A stretch of DNA of 64,000 nucleotides from Rhodothermaceae bacterium (GTDB taxonomy: Bacteria; Bacteroidota; Rhodothermia; Rhodothermales; Bin80): positions 1 through 64,000 of the forward strand of contig VXSC01000020.1 of the NCBI GenBank assembly GCA_009838195.1, read 5' to 3'. Positions 1 to 9,549 of the stretch are shown here, piece after piece. The translations under genes and the position numbers were made by a program. The first letter of the stretch is position 1, and each line of letters opens with the position of its first letter. The notes beneath the pieces are model-generated. The model saw nothing but the letters and a program-made list of their open reading frames with translations, was not told the origin of the DNA and did no database searches.

Positions 1-1
1 G

Positions 2-55
2 ACCCTTCATGACACCACCTATCCGGCTATCAACTATTTTTCGGGCAAGCACTAA
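2..55 (+). CDS. Possible 3' end of a gene entering from the left edge
   Basis: Reading frame 2 is open from the window edge and gives 17 residues ending in YFSGKH before a TAA stop at 53-55. The composition looks protein-like, but the piece is too short for any family assignment, and frame 3 is also open for about 75 bases. It would be convergent with mscS. The call rests only on the open frame at the edge. Confidence 0.2.
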   Translation, partial: TLHDTTYPAINYFSGKH

Positions 56-195
56 TTGGCGGTCATCTACGTGGTGATCAAGTGTGTATCCCCAGTGTAA
101 AGAGGCAAATCTCCCCCGGGCTCAATCGCGACGCTGTTTGACAGACGGTCCCGAAGGTGCGGCAGTCATCGTTCGACAAGTTACCCCGTATTAGT

Positions 196-1176
196 CTAGT
201 CCTGGACCAGTTGGATATGAGGGAATGGGATTTCGATTCCTGCCTTGTTCAATGCTCCTTTAATGGCTTCGGTATAGTGGTAGATAATCTGGCGTTCCTC
301 TTTTGGATTCTCCACGTACACCCATAAACTTAAATCTACACTGCTGTCATTTAAGTTGGTCACCACGACTTGTGGCTCGGGGTCTTCCATCAAGCGCGTA
401 TCATGCTTTGTGATTTCTAGAATGACACGACGAGCTTCTTGCGGCGACTCTTTGTAAGCAATGCTGAAAGGGATTTCAATTCGAAGAACACCGCCAATGG
501 TGTGATTCAGGATTTGCTCATTGGCCATTTGCTGGTTGGGTATGACCAAGACCTCATTCTTGGGTGTTCGCAGGCGCGTTGTGCGAAGCGTAATATTTTC
601 CACCACACAGTAGGTGCCATTGACGATCAGGGTGTCACCAATTCGGAAGGCTTTATCGGTCAGGATACTAACCCCCGACAGAATATTTTCAACGGTATCT
701 CGAGCTGCAAAACCGAACGCGATACCTGCAACCCCAATACCAGCGATCAGTGCAGCAGGATCAATCCCTATGGTCTGCAAGACGGTGATGGCAATAAGAA
801 CGATGGAAAGGAGTCGGAATGCTTGCAGTACCAGCGTTTGCAGGCCTGGCTGCACTACGTTACTTCTTCTCAGAATTCGGCGAAGTAAATTGTACAGGAC
901 TCGATAGGCCGTATAGAAAATGACCAGTACAAGCAAGGCGCCTGCTATTTTTGGCGCTAGATCTGTCACCCAAATTAGGATTTGTGTAGCGATGTCATTT
1001 CCGGCTTCAGAGAATCGGCCTTCAGAAACGAGAGTGCCTGCGTCCTTGAAAACTTGTGGGAGTGTCCCGCTTACATCCCCGGTGGTATCTACCTGCAGAG
1101 AGTCAATGGTACTCAAGGTGGTGTCAGCAACCTGTACTGTTTCCTCAACTTGGGTATTTCCCGGTACGGCCTGCAT
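196..1176 (-). CDS. mscS: Small-conductance mechanosensitive channel (MscS family)
   Basis: Inner-membrane channel of the MscS family, which opens under membrane tension and releases solutes after osmotic downshock. The 326-residue protein has a hydrophilic N-terminal stretch of about 70 residues, then membrane segments near 76-95 and 115-135. A Gly/Ala-rich pore helix near 140-157 (IAGIGVAGIAFGFAARD) follows, and then the beta domain with RIGDTLIVNG and the conserved VIPNQQMANEQILN stretch. The C-terminal alpha/beta domain ends in EIPFPHIQL, as usual for the family. It is slightly longer than the classic channel (about 286 residues) because of the acidic N-terminal extension. Its ATG overlaps the folD stop by four bases (ATGA), so the two genes are very likely co-transcribed and translationally coupled. 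Confidence 0.93.
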   Translation of the reverse strand: MQAVPGNTQVEETVQVADTTLSTIDSLQVDTTGDVSGTLPQVFKDAGTLVSEGRFSEAGNDIATQILIWVTDLAPKIAGALLVLVIFYTAYRVLYNLLRRILRRSNVVQPGLQTLVLQAFRLLSIVLIAITVLQTIGIDPAALIAGIGVAGIAFGFAARDTVENILSGVSILTDKAFRIGDTLIVNGTYCVVENITLRTTRLRTPKNEVLVIPNQQMANEQILNHTIGGVLRIEIPFSIAYKESPQEARRVILEITKHDTRLMEDPEPQVVVTNLNDSSVDLSLWVYVENPKEERQIIYHYTEAIKGALNKAGIEIPFPHIQLVQD

Positions 1177-2048
1177 CAGTTGAGTAGCCTTGCTGCAGTC
1201 ATTGTGTTTTTAAGGAGCATCGCTATGGTCATTGGGCCCACACCACCTGGGACGGGGGTAATATAACCAGCAATTTTCGATACGGCCTCAAAGTCTACAT
1301 CACCGGTAAGTCGATACCCTCGGGCACGTGTAGGGTCATCTATGCGGTTGATTCCTACGTCTATGACGGCTGCTCCAGGCTTAACCATCTCTGCAGTTAC
1401 AAAGTGGGCGCGACCAATTGCGGCTATGAGAATGTCCGATTGGCGACAGACTTCAGGCAGGTTTTGGGTCCGACTATGGCAGATCGTAACGGTTGCATTG
1501 TTTTCTTTTCGCAGCAGTAGGCTTCCAAGTGGGCGTCCAACCAAGCTGGATCGCCCAAGAATGACAGCATGCTTTCCTTCGATATCAATATTTGCCCGAC
1601 GCAATAGTTCTACAATTCCTGCTGGTGTACAGGGTACAAAACCTGGAAGGCCGGTAGCCAATCGACCAGCATTTATCGTATGCAAACCATCGACATCTTT
1701 ATTCGGATTTAATGCAGAAATCACACGTGATGCGTCAAGGTGGTCGGGGAGCGGTAATTGCACAAGGATGCCGCTCACATGAGGGCTGGTATTTAAATCA
1801 TCGATGACCTCAAGAAGAGCTTTTTCAGAGATATTCTCATCAAACTTCAACGTATCACCTGCAATGCCAACGTTCTGGCTCGCTTTTATTTTTCCTCGCA
1901 CATATGAAGCCGATGCAGGATTATTACCAACTAGCACCACTGCAAGGTAGGGGGGAGCATGTCCTTCTGAGGTCCACGTAGCAACTTCATGACGTACTTC
2001 TTTGCGTACATCAGCTGCAATTTCTTTTCCATCAATGAGTATGGCCAC
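1176..2048 (-). CDS. folD: Bifunctional methylenetetrahydrofolate dehydrogenase/cyclohydrolase
   Basis: FolD interconverts 5,10-methylene-, 5,10-methenyl- and 10-formyl-tetrahydrofolate using NADP in the cytoplasm. The 290-residue length is typical. The catalytic Tyr/Lys motif is seen as SYVRGKIKA (Lys near residue 53). The substrate loop VQLPLP and the DVDGL motif are present, as are the nucleotide-binding GRSSLVGRPLG and the C-terminal PVPGGVGPMTIAML signature. The start is a GTG (2046-2048), chosen because the next residues, AILIDGKEIA, align with the usual FolD N-terminus. It is the first gene of a pair with mscS, joined by an ATGA overlap. Confidence 0.95.
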   Translation of the reverse strand: MAILIDGKEIAADVRKEVRHEVATWTSEGHAPPYLAVVLVGNNPASASYVRGKIKASQNVGIAGDTLKFDENISEKALLEVIDDLNTSPHVSGILVQLPLPDHLDASRVISALNPNKDVDGLHTINAGRLATGLPGFVPCTPAGIVELLRRANIDIEGKHAVILGRSSLVGRPLGSLLLRKENNATVTICHSRTQNLPEVCRQSDILIAAIGRAHFVTAEMVKPGAAVIDVGINRIDDPTRARGYRLTGDVDFEAVSKIAGYITPVPGGVGPMTIAMLLKNTMTAARLLN

Positions 2049-2449
2049 GGTAAGTATAAGTTTGGTTCTGCTGTATTCTGTATGGGACCGAAATCTTGTT
2101 CAGTCTTGGGCTCTGACTACCGGTTCATAGCGGCATCAAGCCTTGACCCACTTCTACGAGGAGCAATGATATGTGTTTTTGGCCTCGTTCCGGTGCGCCT
2201 TGGGTCTTGGCAAACACTGAATCCAAGTGTTTATCGGTCGTAGACGCAATCTACTGGGCTGACAGAGATGGGATAGGAATGTGGCTTTGTTTCATGGTGC
2301 CCGGAACATCATCATTGACGAGGGGCGTGCATCCATCAGGCCTACGCAGGCCCCCTAATTTCTCATAATGATGTGTTTGCAGAAGCGTGGCCCATGAGTA
2401 CCCACAAGAGTGTCCTTGCGGGGATCCCGGCCCTGTGGGCACGGACTTG
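2049..2449. other. Intergenic stretch without a recognisable gene
   Basis: About 400 bases lie between the folD start and the end of the HTH-SpoIIE gene, both on the minus strand. Only short low-quality open frames occur on either strand. A small stem (GGCCT/AGGCC with a 4-base loop, about 2338-2351) is visible but has no T-tract. The folD promoter should lie here; I could not pick out a convincing one. Confidence 0.4.
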
Positions 2450-3472
2450 TTATCCATCGATCGCTGATCGCTGGAGGACAAGAAGCGTTACATCGTCTTT
2501 CAGAGGTCTCCCCGCACGCCAGGCAATGCCTCCTTTTCGGATATGGGCGATGATTTCGCTTGGGGAGCGGGCGCCTGCCTCGGCGAAGATCTTTCTGACT
2601 CGATCTAGTTGCAGCATTTCACCAGACGGACTCTGTAGATCCAGGAGACCATCACTCATAAAGAAAACTGAATCTCCAGGGTCGAGGGGGATCTCTAATT
2701 GTTCATAGGGAAAATCAGTATAACTGCCCAAGGGCATTCCTTTAAGAACAACGTCCTCTACGGTCTGGGTTTTGGATTGGTACATAAGGAGTGGAGGCAT
2801 ACCAGCACCCACAAGCTGAAGTACGCCTTGATGATAGCGTGCCAGTGTGATGTGCATATAGGTACTTCGAAGGTTCACACGCTTGATGGTTTTTGACATG
2901 CGCCGGATAAGGTCCAGAAGATCGGAGTCATCTGCCGAGTCCTTAAAAAGGGCCTTGGTTGCAATCACCATCATCCCTGCAGTTGTACCGTGGCCAGTTG
3001 CATCACCGATTGCCATGGTCAGAACCCCGTCGTCAGAGAGGGAGAAATCATAATAATCCCCACTGAGCTCGGTTGCAGTTTTCAGGAACGCATCAATTTC
3101 CAGTTCCGGGTGGGCAGGAATTCTCGTGGCAAGCATTTCCTGCTGTGCCTGACGTGCTGTATCCAACTCACTGGATTTGCGGATATAATCAGATTTAGCT
3201 TGGTCAGGGAAGCCTTTATCGACAATAAAATCATCGGCCCCCGCCTCATTGTAGCGTAGGATGATGTGCCGAACAAAATCTTCGCTATATCCGGTGACAT
3301 CGACAATGTCACGGACGATTTTACCTTGGCTTTTCAGGTAAATCACCTGCCAGTGAGTCCGTGCCACGGCACCTGTGGTCTGGCGGTAACGATCAAATAT
3401 TTTCTGACGAGAGAGGTGATTCGCTAGAGGAATTACCTCTTCTGACTTAGGAGTATATAGTGTATCAATCAT
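2450..3472 (-). CDS. HTH-domain / SpoIIE-type PP2C phosphatase fusion
   Basis: The C-terminal part is a PP2C/SpoIIE Ser/Thr phosphatase domain with all four metal-binding signatures: GDYYDF, GDATGHG, FMSDGL and LKDDVTLLVL. These phosphatases usually dephosphorylate anti-sigma-factor antagonists in partner-switching systems. The N-terminal part (about residues 20-85) reads as a winged helix-turn-helix: GKIVRDIVDVTGYSEDFVRH followed by IILRYNEAG. It resembles the HTH found at the N-terminus of IS630-type transposases and some regulators. A linker with a Q-rich helix joins the two. The start used is the ATG at 3470-3472; a longer frame opens at 3529 but its extra 19 residues look untypical. No anti-sigma factor or antagonist gene is adjacent. 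The phosphatase assignment is firm; the DNA-binding role of the HTH is inferred. Confidence 0.85.
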   Translation of the reverse strand: MIDTLYTPKSEEVIPLANHLSRQKIFDRYRQTTGAVARTHWQVIYLKSQGKIVRDIVDVTGYSEDFVRHIILRYNEAGADDFIVDKGFPDQAKSDYIRKSSELDTARQAQQEMLATRIPAHPELEIDAFLKTATELSGDYYDFSLSDDGVLTMAIGDATGHGTTAGMMVIATKALFKDSADDSDLLDLIRRMSKTIKRVNLRSTYMHITLARYHQGVLQLVGAGMPPLLMYQSKTQTVEDVVLKGMPLGSYTDFPYEQLEIPLDPGDSVFFMSDGLLDLQSPSGEMLQLDRVRKIFAEAGARSPSEIIAHIRKGGIAWRAGRPLKDDVTLLVLQRSAIDG

Positions 3473-3865
3473 TGTATAGGCCCAGCGAAGGCACTTATAC
3501 ACGAAAGTAATGATGTATACGGTACGCATCCGCCATAGATCTCGGATTCACTAAAAATTAACCAATTGCAGTACGGAAACTTGGTTTGTTGCACGGTGAG
3601 TTTGTGAGACCTACTATTCTGTGAAGCGTGATATAGGCTTCATTGCTGCAAACCGTTGCAGAATAGATTGGGTTTCAGTTGAAGTCAATTGGGGAGTATG
3701 AGAAGTCACATGACCCCAAAGCCAGAGCCATGGATTTCGGATGCGGGAGGTTACAGAATCAGGTGATACTAAAAACCCAACGAATCAAAGCATAGTAGGG
3801 GTAATCAGCTTCAAAATCAAAAATGCGGATGCAGGAACTTAATGCATTTGACAGGTAGATAATGA
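3473..3865. other. Intergenic stretch without a recognisable gene
   Basis: This stretch lies between the phosphatase gene start and the hairpin behind the TorF-like gene. No open frame of credible composition was seen. It should carry the promoter of the phosphatase gene. Nothing else stands out by eye. Confidence 0.4.
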
Positions 3866-3901
3866 CGGGAGGTCTAGAGGTTATCAAGTCTAGACCTCCC
3901 G
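3866..3901 (-). terminator. Strong hairpin 3' of the TorF-like gene
   Basis: A perfect 13-bp inverted repeat (arms 3866-3878 and 3889-3901, core GGGAGGTCTAGA) with a 10-base loop begins 14 bases after the stop of the minus-strand TorF-like gene. The position suits a transcription terminator or RNA 3'-end stabiliser. No T-tract follows on the minus strand, so a classical intrinsic terminator is not certain. Confidence 0.5.
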
Positions 3902-3914
3902 CCACAGACTGAGT

Positions 3915-4637
3915 TTAGGGGCTGAGAGAGAATCCGAAGACTAGGTAGGTCTTCTCAGTTGTCGGATTCATGACGTAAGCAGCACTAAGTGGCAATGCAA
4001 AGTTGTCGGTTATCTGCAAGTCTTTACTCGCAGACAGGCTCAAATTGACCACAGAGGCCCCTTCTACCCCATAGAAGCTACTCTCTCCAGCCACCAAGCC
4101 AAGTGTAAATCCTAATTCGACATCAGCGACCGTGAACGGTATTGCACCTTCAAGGTAGAGCGAATTGTCTGGATCATTATGAGCCATAAATGCAACTGTA
4201 ATGGTTAGAGGGAAGGATTCTGGAAGTGTCACAGCCCCCATCAGTTCAATCCAGTGTGCCCCCTCACCGTCTCCGTCGAAATTGAGCCATTCTCCGGCTT
4301 CTGCGTCACTATTGGGGAAATAGTAGTCTGTAACCGTCAGATCCAAGCTTGCAGAGGCACCAAGGCCAATGCTATATGTGGCGTACAGGTCATGTTCATT
4401 GGCATCGGCACCGTCAGAACTAATCGAATAGGATCCCCAAGTTCCCAGTTCAAAATTTCCCGCGCTCAGCGCAAGACCAGGCTGAATACTAAAAGAATCA
4501 CCGAAGTCATAACCACGCCATATATAGCGGTTAAAGAAATCTGCGCCAAAGCTAACCGATTGAGCATGGGTGAGCATGGGCGTGAGCATCAAGAGGATAA
4601 GTAATGCAAGTGAAAGAAAAGAGAAGCGCTTTGTCAT
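3915..4637 (-). CDS. TorF-family putative outer-membrane porin
   Basis: The 240-residue exported protein has a clear signal peptide (hydrophobic residues about 8-20, cleavage after THA near residue 25). The mature part opens with SVSFGADFFNRYIWRGYDFG, the N-terminal hallmark of the TorF/Gcw_chp putative porin family (TIGR02001 type). Alternating hydrophobic strands run to a C-terminal strand ending VFGFSLSP, consistent with a beta-barrel. The substrate is unknown. The gene is divergent from gltB across a 420-base AT-rich region. In other bacteria relatives of this family often sit beside nitrogen-assimilation genes such as amtB or glnK, so a role in uptake of a nitrogen compound is a reasonable inference, not shown here. 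A hairpin follows the stop. Confidence 0.8.
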   Translation of the reverse strand: MTKRFSFLSLALLILLMLTPMLTHAQSVSFGADFFNRYIWRGYDFGDSFSIQPGLALSAGNFELGTWGSYSISSDGADANEHDLYATYSIGLGASASLDLTVTDYYFPNSDAEAGEWLNFDGDGEGAHWIELMGAVTLPESFPLTITVAFMAHNDPDNSLYLEGAIPFTVADVELGFTLGLVAGESSFYGVEGASVVNLSLSASKDLQITDNFALPLSAAYVMNPTTEKTYLVFGFSLSP

Positions 4638-5059
4638 CAGTTACTTGAATGGTTGAGGTTGAAAAGAAAGAGCCCGGCCCGCATTTAGGTCTCCTCGGAG
4701 GGCTGAATTTTAGCAGCAAAATCTCCCATGAATACCCCGAGTCAGGTTTCAGCATAAGCATTGCGCGAGGCGAAAATCCCCGATAAAACAATGAGATTGA
4801 GAAAAACTTTCGTGAATTTTTCGTGAATTTATTTACCGGAAATAGAGTCAATGACTATATAATAACGATTTTTTCGTAAAAATTCTGTAATAATTAAGGA
4901 TAATAACTCGTAATGCAGAAATAATTCAGGAGGATATACAAATTCTCCGACATTGAGTTTCACATGCAATAGAAAATGTTGGTAAATTAACCCAGAAATC
5001 GTTTAATTATATAAGGCGGCAGGAAGAGGTTTACGGGAAAAATCAGATCTGAGCGAGGC
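4638..5059. promoter_or_regulatory. Divergent AT-rich control region between the TorF-like gene and gltB
   Basis: This 420-base region separates the two divergent genes and becomes markedly AT-rich from about 4795. It holds a perfect 11-bp tandem repeat TTCGTGAATTT (4809-4819 and 4820-4830), spaced one helical turn. A related TTCGTAAAAATT lies near 4873. Such direct repeats suggest a regulator binding site acting on one or both genes. I could not recognise a sigma-54 (GG-N10-GC) promoter with confidence. Confidence 0.4.
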
Positions 5060-8000
5060 ATGGTCAGTTCTGAGAAAGTGATACAGATGATGAAACAGCA
5101 AGGGTTATATGATCCTGCATTTGAGCACGATGCGTGTGGGGTTGGACTCTATTGTCGTGTGGATGGAACGCCTTCACACAACGTTGTAGAGAAGGGGCTC
5201 CAGATACTTGTGGATTTGGATCATCGGGGAGCATGCAGTTGTGATGAAACGACCGGAGACGGTGCCGGAATTCTTGTGCAGTTACCACATGAATTCTTTG
5301 CGCATGAAATCCCATCGTTGCCCGAGCCAGACGATTATGGGATAGGGATGATATTCATCCCCCCTCAATATCAAGCGACGTGCAAGTCGTTGATGGAGGA
5401 TATTGTCAAAGCAGAAGGCGGCAGATTCATAGGCTGGAGACGAGTTCCTGTGAGATCAGGAGTGATTGGTCCAGATGCCAAGATGACGGAGCCTGAAATT
5501 TGGCAGTGTTTCATTGAGCGAAGCAAGAAAGTCACGCTCGACGCATTTGAACGTAAACTTTATGTGCTCCGGAAAATATTTCAGCGACGTGTTCTGCAGG
5601 GGCAGCTCGGTGGCTGTTACATCGCAAGTATGTCGGCCAGAACTATGGTTTACAAGGGAATGCTTACACCTAGACAGATTACGGAATATTACCCGGATTT
5701 GAATAGCGCTCGATTCAAGAGTGCGCTGGCCATGGTGCACTCGCGTTTTAGCACAAATACCTTTCCCGAATGGTCTCTCGCACAACCATTCCGCTTCATG
5801 TGCCACAACGGGGAAATTAATACACTTCGAGGCAACATCAATCAGATGCGTGCAGGAGAAGTCATGTTCAGGAGTGATCAATTTGGGGGCGATACCCGCA
5901 ATCTTGTGCCGGTCATTCGTGAAGGGGGTAGTGATTCAATGGCCCTTGACAATGCACTGGAATTACTCTATCACACGGGCCGGTCCCTCCCGCATGCAAT
6001 GATGATGCTCATCCCAGAGGCGTGGGAGCGGGCCGAGGAAATGGCAGATGAAAAACGGGCGTTTTATCAGTACCACGGCAATCTGATGGATCCCTGGGAT
6101 GGTCCGGCGACGATTCCGTTTACCGATGGTCGATATGCAGGAGCATTGCTGGACCGGAATGGACTGCGCCCGTCCCGCTATACCATCAGCAAGGATGGTT
6201 ATGTCGTTTTAGCATCCGAGACCGGGGTCGGCGAAATTGCTGAATCCAATGTGCTCAAGAAAGGTCGGCTCAAGCCTGGACGGATGTTTCTGATTGACCT
6301 GGAGGAGAGGCGTATTATTGATGATGAGGAGATTAAATCTCGCATTTGCTCGAGAGCCCCGTACCGTATTTGGTTGAATAACCATCAACGGACACTGGAT
6401 TCTCTTCCGCCGACCGAGCCCAAAGCCATGGAAGGCTCACTGTTTTCCAGACAGCAGATGTTCGGATATACGCTGGAAGATTTACGCCTGTTAGTAGGTC
6501 CGATGGGGCAAAGCTCAAAAGAGCCCTTGGGGGCGATGGGCAATGACACGCCATTGGCGGTGCTTTCTGATCGGCCCCGATTACTCTACGACTACTTTAA
6601 GCAACTCTTCGCACAGGTTACGAACCCTCCGCTGGATGCGATTCGGGAGTTCATGGTCACATCGTTGGCACTGAATCTGGGGAGTAGTGGAAACCTCTTT
6701 AGTGAGAGTGCTCGGCATTGCGCGAAATTAAGGCTTGAACAGCCGATACTCACCGAATCAGATTTGGCATCCGTTGAAGCAGGGGTTTTTGGTGTTCAGA
6801 CCATCAACATGTGTTTTCAGTCTGGTGAGCTTTCCATGGCATTGGAGCGACTTCAGGAAGAGGCTGCCGAGGCAATCAGTCATGGCGCCAGTCTGATCGT
6901 GCTGTCTGATCGGGAGGCAGGAGAAAATCAGCTTCCTATACCGGCTCTATTGGCTACAGGGGCAGTTCATCACCACTTGATCAAAAAAGGACTACGCCTT
7001 CGGTGCGGATTGATTGTAGACAGCGGCGAACCTCGTGAGGTGCATCATTTTGCCATGCTGATTGGGTATGGCGCGGAGGCAATTTGCCCGTATGTAGCAT
7101 TATCCAGTGTACGGCACATGGCCTGTAAGCAGGAACTCACAGATGTTTCTGAATCCGAAGCCGAGGACAGATACATCAAAGCCATCGGATATGGAATTCT
7201 GAAGGTAATGTCCAAGATGGGAATTTCGACGCTGCAGAGTTACCGGGGGGCTCAGATCTTTGAGGCAGTTGGAATCAGCTCTGAAGTAGTGGAGCAATAT
7301 TTTTGCGGCACGCCGTCGCGAATTGGGGGCATCGGCCTTGATATTCTTGTCAAGGAAGTAGAGATGCGCCATGAACGTGCGTTTCCACGCAAGCAATTAA
7401 CCGGAGTTTATCATCTGGATGTCGGGGGGCAGTATCAATGGCGTCGAGGAGGAGAGCGGCATGCATTCAGTCCAACCGCAATTGCAAATGTCCAGGAGGC
7501 CGCACGGACCAACTCCCATACCTCCTATAAAGCCTTCTCGGACGAGATCAACAAAGGTGCTGCAAATACCCTCAGGGGGCTTTTGACCTTTGATTATTCA
7601 AAAGCCAAGCCTGTGGACTTAGACGAAGTGATGCCATGGACTGAGATCGTTAAATCATTCAAGACCGGTGCCATGTCCAACGGCTCTATCAGTGGCGAGA
7701 CGCATGAGGCATTGGCGATTGCAATGAATGCCATTGGGGGTAAGAGTAATACCGGTGAAGGAGGTGAGGGACCGGATCGTTACGGATATGACAATCCTCG
7801 GAGAAGCCGGATTAAGCAGGTCGCTTCCGGTAGATTCGGGGTGACGATTGAGTATCTGGAAAGTGCTGACGAGATTCAAATCAAGATCGCCCAAGGGGCT
7901 AAGCCGGGAGAAGGGGGACAGCTTCCCGGCAAAAAGGTATATCCTTGGATTGCGAAGCTGAGACACTCCACGCCTTATGTCGGCCTGATCTCTCCCCCTC

Positions 8001-9544
8001 CGCATCACGATATTTACTCAATCGAGGATTTGGCACAATTGATTCATGACCTGAAGAATGCAAATTCAAATGCACGAATCAGTGTTAAGCTTGTCTCCGA
8101 AGTTGGCGTAGGAACCGTTGCAGCAGGGGTAGCCAAGGGGAAGGCAGATGTCGTACTCATTAGTGGAACAGATGGGGGAACGGGTGCTTCTCCAAAGACT
8201 TCGATCATGCACGCAGGTCTGCCTTGGGAGCTTGGGCTTTCGGAGACGCATCAAACGCTCGTGAACCATGGATTACGTACACGCATCATCGTGGAATGTG
8301 ACGGGCAAATGAAGACGGGCAGAGATGTGGCATTCGCGGCACTGTTGGGCGCAGATGAGTTCGGTTTTGCAACGGCGCCGCTCGTAACACTTGGGTGCAT
8401 CATGATGCGCAAATGCCATCTCAACACCTGCCCTGTAGGAATCGCCACACAGGATCCAGAGCTACGCAAAAAATTTTCCGGGCAACCCGAGCATGTCGTG
8501 AATTATTTGCACTTCGTGGCTGAAGAACTCCGTGAAATCATGGCAAAACTGGGGTTTCGGACACTCTCAGAAATGTGTGGGCGTGTGGATTTACTCAAGC
8601 CACGACGGGGGATCAAGCACTGGAAAGCCCGTCATTTAGATCTATCTCGAATCCTCGTACATCCTGAAGTGCCTGAGAGATTGCAAGAGTTCGCTGCTAC
8701 GGAACAGGACCATGGCCTGGAACATGCACTCGATCATGAACTGATCGCGTTGGCCAAGCCTGCACTGGAGAAACGCAAACCCGTAGTTGCTGACATTCAA
8801 ATTAGAAACACCAATCGTACCGTTGGTACTATGCTAAGCCATGCACTGGCACAGCGTTTTCGGGAAAATCCATTAGAAGACGACACGATCACGTTCAATT
8901 GCAGTGGTTCCGCAGGGCAGAGCTTCGCAGCTTTTGCCTGCAAAGGGATGACGTTTAATATCCAGGGAGATGCGAATGATTATTTCGGGAAAGGGCTCTC
9001 TGGTGCGAAACTAATGATTTCTCCACCACCAGAGGCGACCTATGAGCCTCACAAGAACATCCTTATCGGTAACGTTGCCTTTTACGGGGCTACCAGCGGG
9101 GAGGCATATATACGGGGAGGAGCAGGCGAGCGCTTTTGTGTAAGGAATAGCGGCGTTCATGCCGTGGTTGAGTCCGTTGGAGATCATGGCTGTGAATACA
9201 TGACTGGAGGTCGTGTCGTTGTCCTTGGGGAAACGGGGCGAAATTTTGCCGCTGGAATGAGTGGGGGCATTGCTTACGTGATTGATGCTACACGGGAGTT
9301 CAGAAACGAGCGATGTAACGTGGAATCGGTTGAATTACTGGAAATGGATCAGCAGGAGAGCATCCTTGAATTGCGGACGATGATTGAGAATCATTTTCGG
9401 TATACGGGGAGCCGTGCAGCACAGTGGGTTTTGGAAAACTGGGAGACCGCCCTGGCCGATTTTGTACAGGTCATGCCTGTTGAGTACCGGAATGCACTGA
9501 AGCGCTTGGCTGAAGAGAAAGAATCCTTGGCGATTGCCGCATAA
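5060..9544 (+). CDS. gltB: Glutamate synthase, large (alpha) subunit
   Basis: GltB makes two glutamates from glutamine and 2-oxoglutarate, working with GltD in the cytoplasm. The 1494 residues show the standard order. First is a class II glutamine amidotransferase domain whose nucleophile is Cys26 in FEHDACGVG (exposed after propeptide removal). A central domain, the FMN-binding synthase domain (GGKSNTGEGGE, KPGEGGQLPG, SGTDGGTGASP) and the 3Fe-4S cysteines in CIMMRKCHLNTCPVG (near 1113-1124) follow. Last is the C-terminal GXGXG beta-helix with ERFCVRNSG and GDHGCEYMTGG. The ATG at 5060 is the longest; internal ATGs at 5087 and 5090 would also leave the usual short propeptide before Cys. gltD follows after five bases, so the two form an operon. 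Confidence 0.97.
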   Translation: MVSSEKVIQMMKQQGLYDPAFEHDACGVGLYCRVDGTPSHNVVEKGLQILVDLDHRGACSCDETTGDGAGILVQLPHEFFAHEIPSLPEPDDYGIGMIFIPPQYQATCKSLMEDIVKAEGGRFIGWRRVPVRSGVIGPDAKMTEPEIWQCFIERSKKVTLDAFERKLYVLRKIFQRRVLQGQLGGCYIASMSARTMVYKGMLTPRQITEYYPDLNSARFKSALAMVHSRFSTNTFPEWSLAQPFRFMCHNGEINTLRGNINQMRAGEVMFRSDQFGGDTRNLVPVIREGGSDSMALDNALELLYHTGRSLPHAMMMLIPEAWERAEEMADEKRAFYQYHGNLMDPWDGPATIPFTDGRYAGALLDRNGLRPSRYTISKDGYVVLASETGVGEIAESNVLKKGRLKPGRMFLIDLEERRIIDDEEIKSRICSRAPYRIWLNNHQRTLDSLPPTEPKAMEGSLFSRQQMFGYTLEDLRLLVGPMGQSSKEPLGAMGNDTPLAVLSDRPRLLYDYFKQLFAQVTNPPLDAIREFMVTSLALNLGSSGNLFSESARHCAKLRLEQPILTESDLASVEAGVFGVQTINMCFQSGELSMALERLQEEAAEAISHGASLIVLSDREAGENQLPIPALLATGAVHHHLIKKGLRLRCGLIVDSGEPREVHHFAMLIGYGAEAICPYVALSSVRHMACKQELTDVSESEAEDRYIKAIGYGILKVMSKMGISTLQSYRGAQIFEAVGISSEVVEQYFCGTPSRIGGIGLDILVKEVEMRHERAFPRKQLTGVYHLDVGGQYQWRRGGERHAFSPTAIANVQEAARTNSHTSYKAFSDEINKGAANTLRGLLTFDYSKAKPVDLDEVMPWTEIVKSFKTGAMSNGSISGETHEALAIAMNAIGGKSNTGEGGEGPDRYGYDNPRRSRIKQVASGRFGVTIEYLESADEIQIKIAQGAKPGEGGQLPGKKVYPWIAKLRHSTPYVGLISPPPHHDIYSIEDLAQLIHDLKNANSNARISVKLVSEVGVGTVAAGVAKGKADVVLISGTDGGTGASPKTSIMHAGLPWELGLSETHQTLVNHGLRTRIIVECDGQMKTGRDVAFAALLGADEFGFATAPLVTLGCIMMRKCHLNTCPVGIATQDPELRKKFSGQPEHVVNYLHFVAEELREIMAKLGFRTLSEMCGRVDLLKPRRGIKHWKARHLDLSRILVHPEVPERLQEFAATEQDHGLEHALDHELIALAKPALEKRKPVVADIQIRNTNRTVGTMLSHALAQRFRENPLEDDTITFNCSGSAGQSFAAFACKGMTFNIQGDANDYFGKGLSGAKLMISPPPEATYEPHKNILIGNVAFYGATSGEAYIRGGAGERFCVRNSGVHAVVESVGDHGCEYMTGGRVVVLGETGRNFAAGMSGGIAYVIDATREFRNERCNVESVELLEMDQQESILELRTMIENHFRYTGSRAAQWVLENWETALADFVQVMPVEYRNALKRLAEEKESLAIAA

Positions 9545-9549
9545 TCGGG

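Noticed and set aside
2251..2481. 76-codon minus-strand frame between folD and the phosphatase gene
   Set aside because: Composition is unlike protein, it overlaps the end of the phosphatase gene, and there is no ribosome binding site or family resemblance.
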